This document shows positions 44,996 to 53,200 of a stretch of 64,000 nt of DNA, one piece after another. The notes under the pieces were generated by a model. That model had not been told where the DNA came from and made no database searches. It saw only the letters and a program-made list of their open reading frames with translations. This DNA comes from Massilia sp. NR 4-1 (lineage in GTDB: Bacteria; Pseudomonadota; Gammaproteobacteria; Burkholderiales; Burkholderiaceae_D): NCBI RefSeq assembly GCF_001191005.1, contig NZ_CP012201.1, forward strand, positions 620,001 to 684,000. The letters run 5' to 3'. Each line of letters opens with the position of its first letter. The stretch's first letter is position 1. The position numbers were made by a program, and so were the translations under genes.

Positions 44996-45694
44996 TCAGC
45001 GGGCGCTGACGGCGAAGCGCAGTTCCAGTTCGTCCTTCACGGCCAGCGCGCCGCCCATCACGGCAAAGGGCGTGATGCCGAAATCGCTTTGCTTGAAGGT
45101 CAGCGTGCCGCTGGCGCTCACGCCGCGCGGCGTGACCGTGATCCGCGCCGGAATCTGGTAATTGCGCGTGACGCCGTGCAGGGTCACGGCGGCGTCCAGC
45201 ACATCGCCCTGGCGCTGGATCTGCAGCAGCACCCAGGGATGGTTTTCCGCATCCAGCACGCGGGTCAGCATGTTCTGGCGCGTGCCGGCGATGGCGTCGG
45301 CCGACGGTTCGGTGTGCAGCCCGGCATCGGCGCGCAGGCCGCTTTCGTCGACCGTCATTTCATCCAGGCGAAAACGCAGGTCGGCCCGCTGCAGGCCGGG
45401 TGCGGCATAGCCTTCCAGCTTGCGCACCGCCACCACATGGTCATGGCCCAGGCGCGCCAGCAGGCCGCCGCGCCGCACGGTAATGGCGAGCAGGGAATCA
45501 TTCGCGCTGATTTTGAATACGGGCTGGCCGCCGGCCTTGGCCTGGCGGTAGGTGGCCGGCGGGAAGCTGGCATCGGCGCTATGGATGTCCGCTGCCGCCG
45601 GTACAGGCGCGCTGTCTGGCGCGGGAGGCGAAACGCAGGCCGTCAGCAGCAGGAAAAGGATGAGTGTTGCGGGCGACCTGAAAAAACTGGGCAT
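44996..45694 (-). CDS. YceI-like lipoprotein
   Basis: 232 residues. The start MPSFFRSPATLILFLLLTAC ends in a lipobox with Cys20, so a lipoprotein is expected. The remaining YceI domain reads VRRGGLLARLGHDHVVAVRK, RADLRFRLDEMTVDESGLRAD and VTLHGVTRNYQIPARITV. It probably binds an amphiphilic ligand at the envelope. It is a diverged paralogue of the soluble YceI at 36951, and the LGHDH motif is typical of the longer YceI branch. Confidence 0.87.
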   Translation of the reverse strand: MPSFFRSPATLILFLLLTACVSPPAPDSAPVPAAADIHSADASFPPATYRQAKAGGQPVFKISANDSLLAITVRRGGLLARLGHDHVVAVRKLEGYAAPGLQRADLRFRLDEMTVDESGLRADAGLHTEPSADAIAGTRQNMLTRVLDAENHPWVLLQIQRQGDVLDAAVTLHGVTRNYQIPARITVTPRGVSASGTLTFKQSDFGITPFAVMGGALAVKDELELRFAVSAR

Positions 45695-45739
45695 TGTGAG
45701 TATTGGAGAGTTTGTCCTGGCGAACTTGGACTATCTTGA

Positions 45740-45756
45740 AAACAAGATGCTTGTTT
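45740..45756. promoter_or_regulatory. Inverted repeat AAACAAG-ATG-CTTGTTT
   Basis: Exact seven-base palindrome with three-base spacer, 46 bases before the YceI-like lipoprotein start. Candidate operator; the binding protein is unknown. Confidence 0.45.
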
Positions 45757-45864
45757 CGCAGCCCCCCGATTGTGACAGTGTATGGTGCATTTGTCATGCC
45801 GGCGTAACAAGCGTGTGAGATGATTCCCCCGCTCTTTCAAATCTCTCCCGATTTGAATCCCTTG

Positions 45865-45893
45865 GCCCGCATCGTGGATGCGGGCGTTTTTTT
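45865..45893 (+). terminator. Orphan Rho-independent terminator
   Basis: Nine-base stem GCCCGCATC/GATGCGGGC, loop GTG, followed by G and seven T residues, so it works on the plus strand. The genes on each side (YceI-like, chemoreceptor) are both on the minus strand, and no plus-strand coding gene precedes it within 870 bases. It implies a plus-strand transcript, perhaps a small RNA or antisense RNA. Confidence 0.85.
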
Positions 45894-45904
45894 ATGTGCC
45901 GGAT

Positions 45905-47875
45905 TCAGGCTTCGCCGCCGATGCGGAAGGTGCGTACCACCTGCGCCAGCTTGGCCGCTTCCTCCTGCAAGGCGCTGGCCGCCGCCGCCGCTTCTTCCAC
46001 CAGGGCTGCGTTCTGCTGCGTCACCTGGTCCATGTTGACGATGGCGGTGTTGACCTGTTCGATGCCTGCCGTCTGCTCTTCGCTGGCGGAGCGGATCTCG
46101 TTCATGATGTCGGTCACGCGCTGCACGCTGCTGACCACATCGCCCATGGTGGATCCGGCCTCCTGTACCAGCTTGCTGCCGGCGTTGACATTGCCGACCG
46201 AGTCGTCGATCAGCTCCTTGATCTCGCGCGCGGCGGCGGCCGAGCGCTGGGCCAGGTTGCGCACCTCGCCCGCAACGACGGCGAAGCCGCGTCCCTGCTC
46301 GCCGGCGCGCGCCGCTTCCACGGCGGCGTTCAGGGCCAGGATATTGGTCTGGAAAGCGATGCCGTCGATGACCGAGATGATGTCCACGATCTTGCGCGAA
46401 GAGGCGTCGATCGCGCCCATGGTCTCCACCACCTGGGACACCACGGTGCCGCCGCGCTGGGCGATGTCGGAGGCGCTTTGCGCCAGCTGGCTGGCCTGGC
46501 GCGCATTATCGGCATTCTGGCGCACGGTGGCGGTCAGCTCCTCCATCGAGCTGGCGGTTTTCTCCAGCGCGCCGGCCTGCTGTTCGGTACGCGAGGAGAG
46601 ATCCTGGTTGCCGCTGGCGATTTCGCCGGAAGCGGTGGCGATATGGTCGGCGCCCGAGCGTACCTGGCCCACCACGGAGGACAGGCTGCTGCTGATGCCG
46701 TTCATCGCCTCGGCCATGCGGCCGATTTCATCGTCGCCCTCGGCCTGCAGGCGCACGCGCAGGTCGCCGTCGGCGATCTGGCGCGCCGCATCCTGGGCAT
46801 GGGCCAGCGGCAGGGTGACGATCTTGCGCACCACGAAGTACAGGGCCAGCGCGAACAGCAGCAGCGCGGCAAAGCCGAACAGGGCGTAGCGGGTGCGCAG
46901 GCTGACCGCCTCGCGCGTGATTTCCTCGACATAGGCGCCGCCGCCGATCACCCAGTTCCAGTCCTTGACCCAGCCATAGGCCACGACCTTTTCGCGTGCC
47001 GTGGTTTCGCCGGGATTCAGCCAGGGGTAGCGGATCACGCCGTTTTTCTTCTCCAGCATCTCCTTGATGAATTCATGGCCGGACGAGTCCTTGGAATTCA
47101 GGATGTTCGCGCCTTCGCGCGCCGGGTGGATGATCAGCTTGCCGTAATCGGGACCGGGGCGCGAATCGAGCACATAGAAGTAGCCGGTCTCGCCGACCTT
47201 GATGGCTTTGATGCGCTCTTTCAGTACCGCGATCTCGCGCGATACGTCGACGCCGACGAACAGGATGCCGACCACCTTGCCGGCCGCGTCGAGGATCGGA
47301 TCATAGCGCGTGATGAACTGCTTGCCGAACAGGGTGGCCAGGCCGGTATAGCTCTGGCCCGAGCGCAGCGCGGCGTAGCCGGGGTGGGCGCGGTCGAGCA
47401 GGGTGCCGACGGCGCGCGCGCCGTCTTCCTTCTTGACCGAGGTGGAGATGCGGATGAAGTCCTCGCCGCTGGCGGCGAACACGGTGGCGACGGCGCCGCT
47501 TTGCGCGGTAAAGCGGTCGGGGATGCTGAAGTCCATGTTCAGCACCTTGCCGCCGTCGCTGAGCGCGGGGGAGGGCTTGCCGCCGACGTCGACGGTCTGG
47601 CCCGGATCGAGCGCGAATTTGCCGCTGTAGGAGGCGGCCAGCACATTGGCAAAGCTGTTCGCTTCGCTGGTGACGGCGCCGTTGAAGACTTCCACCATAT
47701 CGCGCACGCCGCGCAGCTCGGTGTTCAGTCCCTTGATTTCGCGTTCTTCAAGCAGGGCGGTGGTACTGCTGCTGATCAGCACGATGAGGATGGCGAGTAT
47801 CAGGCTCACCAGGCTGAAGGTAAAGAAAGTGAGCTTTCCGCCTACGCCAAGTTGCCGGAATTGAAATTTCCTCAT
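45905..47875 (-). CDS. Methyl-accepting chemotaxis protein with dCache/sCache-type sensor
   Basis: 656 residues. Helix 1 (about 13-35), a periplasmic Cache-type region (about 40-335, with KVVGILFVGVDVSREIAVLK and GETGYFYVLDSRPGPDYGK), helix 2 (about 337-360), HAMP (about 360-412) and a signalling domain with the hairpin tip IAFQTNILALNAAVEAARAGE. Methylation-type helices flank it. There is no C-terminal NWETF-like pentapeptide, so adaptation enzymes must dock elsewhere. Ligand unknown. The 297-base upstream gap holds the structured RNA candidate on the other strand. Confidence 0.95.
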   Translation of the reverse strand: MRKFQFRQLGVGGKLTFFTFSLVSLILAILIVLISSSTTALLEEREIKGLNTELRGVRDMVEVFNGAVTSEANSFANVLAASYSGKFALDPGQTVDVGGKPSPALSDGGKVLNMDFSIPDRFTAQSGAVATVFAASGEDFIRISTSVKKEDGARAVGTLLDRAHPGYAALRSGQSYTGLATLFGKQFITRYDPILDAAGKVVGILFVGVDVSREIAVLKERIKAIKVGETGYFYVLDSRPGPDYGKLIIHPAREGANILNSKDSSGHEFIKEMLEKKNGVIRYPWLNPGETTAREKVVAYGWVKDWNWVIGGGAYVEEITREAVSLRTRYALFGFAALLLFALALYFVVRKIVTLPLAHAQDAARQIADGDLRVRLQAEGDDEIGRMAEAMNGISSSLSSVVGQVRSGADHIATASGEIASGNQDLSSRTEQQAGALEKTASSMEELTATVRQNADNARQASQLAQSASDIAQRGGTVVSQVVETMGAIDASSRKIVDIISVIDGIAFQTNILALNAAVEAARAGEQGRGFAVVAGEVRNLAQRSAAAAREIKELIDDSVGNVNAGSKLVQEAGSTMGDVVSSVQRVTDIMNEIRSASEEQTAGIEQVNTAIVNMDQVTQQNAALVEEAAAAASALQEEAAKLAQVVRTFRIGGEA

Positions 47876-47927
47876 GGGAATTGCTTTCTTCTTTTAATGA
47901 AGTCCTAAGCCTGCCTATAAGAAAGGA

Positions 47928-48099
47928 TGGCAAAGTAGACTCCGTAGCGCGCGATCCCTGTCGCGCGACAGGCTGCCAGTTTGCCCCTAACTGGCACAGT
48001 TTCTTCCCGATGGGTGGGTTGCCCGTTGGAACCTCTATCCCCGCGCTAAGTATAGCGTTTTGACCGGCCCCCTCCTCAGATTGCGGCCGGTCTTTTTTT
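47928..48099 (+). ncRNA. Candidate structured RNA or GST 5' leader with terminator
   Basis: A TATAAG box at 47916-47921 with a poor -35 (TTTAAT) could start a transcript near 47928. The segment holds CGCGCGA/TCGCGCG (47948-47967), overlapping with the alternative CCTGTCG/CGACAGG (47957-47972), then TGCCAGTT/AACTGGCA (47974-47996), CGCTA/TAGCG (48044-48057), and an eight-base GACCGGCC/GGCCGGTC hairpin followed by seven T residues (48062-48099). Two mutually exclusive stems before a terminator resemble an attenuator for the GST gene at 48173 or a free-standing RNA. No known RNA family was recognised. Confidence 0.5.
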
Positions 48100-48172
48100 G
48101 TTCGCCAGCAAAAGTGTATGAATGGCGCTATGATCTGTTTCCATTCATTGCAGCAGGCAGACAAGGACATTT

Positions 48173-48871
48173 ATGATCGACTTCTATACCGCCGCCACGC
48201 CCAACGGTCACAAGATTTCCATTGCGTTGGAAGAATTGCAATTGCCGTACACCATGCATGTGCTGAGTCTGTCGGCCAATGAACAGAAGCAGGACTGGTT
48301 CCTGGCCATCAATCCCAACGGCCGCATTCCCGCCATCGTCGACCGCGCCAATGACGATTTCGCCGTGTTTGAATCGGGCGCGATCCTGATCTACCTGGCG
48401 GAAAAGGCCGGCCGCCTGCTGCCCGCAGACCCCAAAGCCCGCTCGCGCGCCCTGCAATGGCTGATGTTCCAGATGGGCGGCGTGGGACCGATGATGGGGC
48501 AGGCCAATGTCTTCTTCCGCTACTTCCCGGAAAAAATCCAGGCCGCCATCGACCGCTACCAGGGCGAGAGCCGGCGCCTGTTCCGCGTGCTCGATGGGCA
48601 TCTGAAGGACAATGAATACCTGGCCGGCAGCGAGTATTCGATCGCCGATATCGCCAACTGGGCCTGGATACGCACGCATAAATGGTCGGGCGTGGAAACC
48701 GAAGGCCTGCCGCATCTGCAGCGCTGGCTGGCCCAGGTCGGCGAGCGTCCGGCCGTCAAACGCGGCATCGAACTGCCGCCTTCGCGCACCCTCGAAGAAC
48801 CCGACCAGAAGAGCGAGGCGCTGGCCGCCGAAGTGCGCAAGATGCTGGAAACCGGCCAGTCGCGCGCTTAA
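48173..48871 (+). CDS. Nu-class glutathione S-transferase (YghU/YfcG-like)
   Basis: 232 residues. The thioredoxin-like N-terminal domain has TPNGHKISIALEEL and NPNGRIPAIVD with the ESGAILIYLAEK stretch that binds glutathione; the helical C-terminal part has GPMMGQANVFFRYFPEK and YSIADIANWAWIR. The T/N-x-N-G pattern fits the Nu class, which shows disulfide-bond reductase activity with bound glutathione. A terminator-like hairpin ends 74 bases before the ATG, so expression may depend on readthrough. Confidence 0.93.
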   Translation: MIDFYTAATPNGHKISIALEELQLPYTMHVLSLSANEQKQDWFLAINPNGRIPAIVDRANDDFAVFESGAILIYLAEKAGRLLPADPKARSRALQWLMFQMGGVGPMMGQANVFFRYFPEKIQAAIDRYQGESRRLFRVLDGHLKDNEYLAGSEYSIADIANWAWIRTHKWSGVETEGLPHLQRWLAQVGERPAVKRGIELPPSRTLEEPDQKSEALAAEVRKMLETGQSRA

Positions 48872-48876
48872 GCCGA

Positions 48877-49185
48877 TCAGCGATGAATCAAGTTGGCGGA
48901 GAGGTCGCGCCGCTCGTGCAGGACGCGCAGTACCTCAATCCATACGCCGTCTACACGATAGAACAGCAGAAAAGGATAGTGGTCGAGCTGCCAGACGCGT
49001 AGCGATTGGTCTGGCAGAAAGTGGGCGTAGCGGCGGGAGCCAACGCCAGGTTGGAAGCACAAGCCATGCAAGGTTGTCTCCAATTCGGCGACAAAACGCT
49101 CCGCCAGCTCGGGTGAAATTTCCGTGTAGTAATCGGTAATTTCCAGCACATCGCTTTTGGCGATGGGTGCGAGCTTGAATTTCAC
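48877..49185 (-). CDS. ParE/RelE-superfamily toxin
   Basis: 102 residues. The pattern KFKLAPIAKSDVLEITDYY, a PELAERFVAELETTLHGL helix and RVWQLDHYPFLLFYRVDG is the typical ParE/RelE-like fold. Most ParE toxins poison gyrase; RelE toxins cut mRNA on the ribosome. The VLRVLHERRDLSANL tail favours ParE. It is encoded four bases downstream of its likely antitoxin. Both genes are short and compact, as in mobile toxin-antitoxin modules. Confidence 0.9.
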   Translation of the reverse strand: MKFKLAPIAKSDVLEITDYYTEISPELAERFVAELETTLHGLCFQPGVGSRRYAHFLPDQSLRVWQLDHYPFLLFYRVDGVWIEVLRVLHERRDLSANLIHR

Positions 49186-49189
49186 GGCC

Positions 49190-49378
49190 TTAACGCTTGG
49201 CGCGGATACGTGCGCGTAATTCGCTGGCTAATTCCGCAATGCTGGTCTTGGACGATGGACCACTGTTGATGCCCTCCATCACAAGATTGTACAGCCGCCG
49301 TTCCGCCTCATTTTGCGGGCCGATTGCATCGGCATCGCGCGGCATCAGGAACTTTGGGGTTTCGGGAAGGGTGCTCAT
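49190..49378 (-). CDS. Putative antitoxin of the ParE-type module
   Basis: 62 residues, just upstream of the toxin and separated by four bases. It begins MSTLPETPKFLMPRDADAIG, with no classical ribbon-helix-helix start, and ends in a basic helix (TSIAELASELRARIRAKR). It is probably the antitoxin by position; the family is not certain. A ribosome site is poor, as often in such pairs. Confidence 0.72.
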   Translation of the reverse strand: MSTLPETPKFLMPRDADAIGPQNEAERRLYNLVMEGINSGPSSKTSIAELASELRARIRAKR

Positions 49379-49418
49379 GGCTGAATTATAAGCCGGTTTG
49401 CAGCCACATTATCATAAT

Positions 49419-50267
49419 TCAGGCGGTGCGCTTGTACCAGGCTTGCTGGGGCAGGAGCTGCTGGTAGTGGTGGGCGTGGGCGTCGTCGCTGGCGAGGGAG
49501 CGGTCGAGGCCGAGGATGCCGAGCGGGGCGAGGCTGGCGTGGAACAGGCGCAGCACACGCTGGCGCAGCAGCGGGCCGAAGTCGGGCAGGGCGCGGCGGC
49601 AGACGATGAGCTGGAATTCGTTGAAGGAGGCGTCGGTCACCAGATTGTATTGCGCCCAGCTGATGCGGCTGCGCAGCTGCGGCAGCAGCACGGCGTGGCC
49701 GTCCTCGATCTGGAAGTGGGCCGAGAGGCTGGCTTTGCCGCCTGCGTATTCATAGAGGCGCTGGCATTGCGCCAACCGTTCAACGGGGATGCGGCAGGCG
49801 GCGGCTTCGGCCAGCAGCTCGTCGCTGCCCACCGTGGCGTGGATTTCGGTCCGGGCCAGCAGGCCTTCTTCTTCCAGCAGCACGGCCAGGGTCCAGGCTT
49901 GTTCGGCGCCGGCGCAATCGGCCAGCCAGACGCGCGGCAGGGCGGCGCCGCGCAGGCAGGCGTCGAGCAGGCCGCGCAACTGCAATGCTTCCTGCGGGTC
50001 GTCGAACAGCGTGGCCGGCGGCACGCTCAGCGCGCGCAGCAGGGCGCTGGCAGTGGCCGGGTCGTGCAGGGCGTGGTCCTGCAGCGACGACAACGTCGCC
50101 AGGCCGCGCCGGTGCATCAGCGCGTACAGCTTGCGCTTCAGGGCGTCGCGCTCGTGCAGGCGGTAGTCGAAGCCGTAGCGGCGTACCAGCGCCTCCAGCA
50201 ACAGGTCCAGTTCCAGCTCTTCCAATTCCGCGCCGGCTTTGCTGCGCAGGTCCGATAGCGCGCCCAT
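49419..50267 (-). CDS. CheR-like protein with degenerate methyltransferase motifs
   Basis: 282 residues from ATG 50267 (GGAAGGA six bases upstream). The N-terminal helix pair ELEELELDLLLEALVRRYGFDYRLHERDAL and the order of later elements match CheR receptor methyltransferases. The SAM-binding loop, normally GCATGEEPYSLA, reads WLADCAGAEQAWTLAVLL, and the later CRNVLIYF motif reads IVCRRALPDFGPLL. Both glycines and the acidic pair are lost, so SAM catalysis is doubtful. It is the last gene of the operon with the poly-HAMP kinase. It may act as a docking or regulatory partner. Confidence 0.8.
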   Translation of the reverse strand: MGALSDLRSKAGAELEELELDLLLEALVRRYGFDYRLHERDALKRKLYALMHRRGLATLSSLQDHALHDPATASALLRALSVPPATLFDDPQEALQLRGLLDACLRGAALPRVWLADCAGAEQAWTLAVLLEEEGLLARTEIHATVGSDELLAEAAACRIPVERLAQCQRLYEYAGGKASLSAHFQIEDGHAVLLPQLRSRISWAQYNLVTDASFNEFQLIVCRRALPDFGPLLRQRVLRLFHASLAPLGILGLDRSLASDDAHAHHYQQLLPQQAWYKRTA

Positions 50268-50287
50268 GAGCATTCCTTCCGCCGCCA

Positions 50288-53200
50288 TCAGTGCAGCCAG
50301 ACCCGCATCAGCGACAGCAGCTGGGCCACGTCGACCGGCTTGGTGATGTAGTCCGAGGCGCCGGCGGCGATGCATTTGTCGCGGTCGCCCTTCATCGCTT
50401 TCGCGGTCAGCGTGATGATGGGCAGGGACTTGAACTTGGGTATGCGGCGGATGGCGCGCATGGTGTCGTAGCCGTCCATCTCCGGCATCATGATGTCCAT
50501 CAGGACGATCTCGATGGTCGGATCGCGCTCCAGCACTTCAATGCCATCGCGCCCGTTCTCGGCAAACGATACCAGCATCTGCTGGCGCTCCAGCAGCGAG
50601 GACAGGGCGAAGATATTGCGCAGGTCGTCGTCGACGATCAGCACCTTGCGGCCCGCCAGGCCGCTGTCGGCGGCGTGGATCTCTTCCAGCATGCGCCGCT
50701 GTGCTTCCGGCAGGCTGGCTTGCGTGCGGTGCAGGAAGAGGGCGGTTTCATCGAGCAGGCGTTCGGGCGAGCGCGCATCCTTGATGACGATGGTCTTGGC
50801 ATAGCGCTTGAGCTTGGCCACTTCCTTGCGGTTCAATTCCTTGGCCGTGTTGATGACGATCGGCAGGTCGCGCAGGCTGGCGTCCTTGCCGATGATGTCG
50901 AGCAGGTCGAAGCCGCTGATATCGGGCAGGGTCAGGTCCAGCACCATGCAGTCGAAGCGCGCGGTGCGCAGCGCGTCGAGCGCTTCCTGGCCGGTGCCGA
51001 CGGCGCTGATGTGCAGGTCGGCATCGCCGATCAGGGTGACGATGGCGTCGCGCTGGTTCTGTTCATCATCCACCACCAGCAGATTGCGTTTGCCGCCCAA
51101 CAGGAATTTCTGGATGCGCGCGAACTCTTCCTGCAAGGCGTCCTTGTTGACCGGCTTGTTCAGGTAGGAGATGGCGCCGCAGCGCAAGGCCCGTTCGCGT
51201 TCGCGCAGACTGGACATCACATGCACCGGGATGTGGCGCGTGCTCGGGTCGCGTTTCAGGCGATCGAGCACGGTGAAGCCGTCGATGTCGGGCAGGTCCA
51301 GGTCGAGCAGGATGGCCGAAGGCAGGTAGTCGCGCGCCAGGCTCAGGGCCGAATCGCCCTGGTGGGTGACGATGCCCTTGAAGTTTTTCTCGCGCGCGAA
51401 ATCGAGCACGATCTTGGCGAAGCGCTCGTCGTCCTCGATGATGAGCACCGAAGGGTCGCCCGGCGCGGTCAGGCCGCGGTCGTCGATGGTCGAACCATAG
51501 GTTTCGGCATCGGCTTCCTGTTCGGCGGCAAAGCCGCCCGCGCCCTCGATTTCGGCCGGTTCGGCCGGCAGCGGCGGCGTGTACACCACTTTCGGCGGCT
51601 GCGCCGGCAGACGCACCGGCGGCTGGCGGCCGGTATCGTAATTGATGAAGCCGGAGCGGTTGTACGGCAGGAAGAGGGTGAAGGTGGAGCCCACGCCGAC
51701 CGTGCTTTCGACGCGGATTTCGCCGCCCAGCAGGCGCGCCAGCTCGCGCGAGATCGACAGGCCCAGGCCGGTGCCGCCGTATTTGCGCGCGGTCGAGCCG
51801 TCGGCCTGCTGGAAGGCTTCGAAGATCAGCTGCAGCTTGTCGGCCGCGATGCCGACGCCGGTATCGCTGACGGCGAAGGACAGCACGGCGTCGGCATGGC
51901 CCAGGTTCGGGTGGTCGCTGCTCCAGCCGCTTTGCACCAGGCCGATCACCAGCGAAACCTGGCCGTGGTTGGTGAACTTGAAGGCGTTCGACAGCAGGTT
52001 TTTCAGCACCTGTTGCAGGCGCGTGGTGTCGGTGGTGAGGGCGGCCGGCAGGGTGTCGGCCAGTTCCACCGAGAAGCCCAGGTGTTTGGCCTCGGCCATG
52101 TGGCGGAAGGTGCGGTCCACATAATTGCGCAGATTGAGGAAGCGGTATTCCGACACGTCCAGCGTGACGGTGCCCGACTCGATCTTGGACAGGTCGAGAA
52201 TATCGTTGATCAGGGTTAGCAGGTCGGAACCGGAGCCATGGATGGTCTTGGCGAATTCCACCTGCTTGCCGGACAGATTGCCTTCCGGGTTGTCGGCCAG
52301 CTGCTGCGCCAGGATCAGCAGGGAGTTCAGCGGCGTGCGCAGCTCGTGCGACATATTCGCCAGGAACTCGGATTTGTACTTGGACGAGAGCGCGAGCTGG
52401 GTCGCCTTGTCTTCCAGCGCCAGCTTGGCCTGTTCCACCTCGCGGTTCTTGCGTTCCACCTCGATATTCTGCTCGGACAGCAGGCGCGCTTTTTCCGCCA
52501 GCTCCTGATTGGTCTGCTGCAGTTCCTGGGCCAGCGACTGCGACTGCGTCAGCAACGATTCGGTGCGGCTGTTGGCCTCGATGGTATTCAGCACCACGCC
52601 GATCGATTCCATCAACTGGTCGAGGAAGGAGAGGTGGGTTTCGGTGAAGCGGTCAAGCGAGGCGATTTCGATCACGGCCTTGACCTGCTGCTCGAACAGG
52701 ATGGGCAGCACCACGATATTGGTGGGCGGCGCCGCACCCAGGCCGGAGGACACCACGATATAGTCGCGCGGCACGTCGGTCAGCCAGATGCGCACCTTCT
52801 CCAGCGCGCACTGGCCCACCAGGCCTTCGCCCGGCAGGAAGGACGTCGGCAGCTTGCGGCTGGAACGGTAGCCGTAGCTGGCGATCATGCGCAGGCGCGC
52901 ATCGTATTCCTGCGAGTCCATCATGTAGAACACGCCGTGGTGGGCCGAGACCAGCGGCGCCAGCTCGGACAGAATCAGCTTGGTCACGGCCTGCAGGTCG
53001 CGCTGGCCCTGCAGCAGGCGGGTGAAGCGCGCCAGATTGGTTTTCAGCCAGTCCTGCTGGGCGTTCTTCTGCGTGGTTTCCTTCAGGTTGCGGATCATCT
53101 CATTGATGTTGTCCTTCAGGTAGGACACCTCGCCGCGCGCTTCCACCTGGATGGAGCGCGACAGGTCGCCGCGCGTCACCGCCGTCGCCACTTCCGCAAT

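Noticed and set aside
47881..48063. Short plus-strand frame (60 codons) over the RNA candidate
   Set aside because: No ribosome site or motif, and it spans the hairpins, which fit RNA structure better.
47928..48099. Considered as a c-di-GMP-I or fluoride riboswitch
   Set aside because: A short GGGCAAAC-like string is present on the opposite strand, but the required conserved partner strings and pseudoknot could not be found.
50291..52219. Plus-strand frame under the kinase receivers
   Set aside because: Composition is that of an antisense shadow; no ribosome site or known motif.
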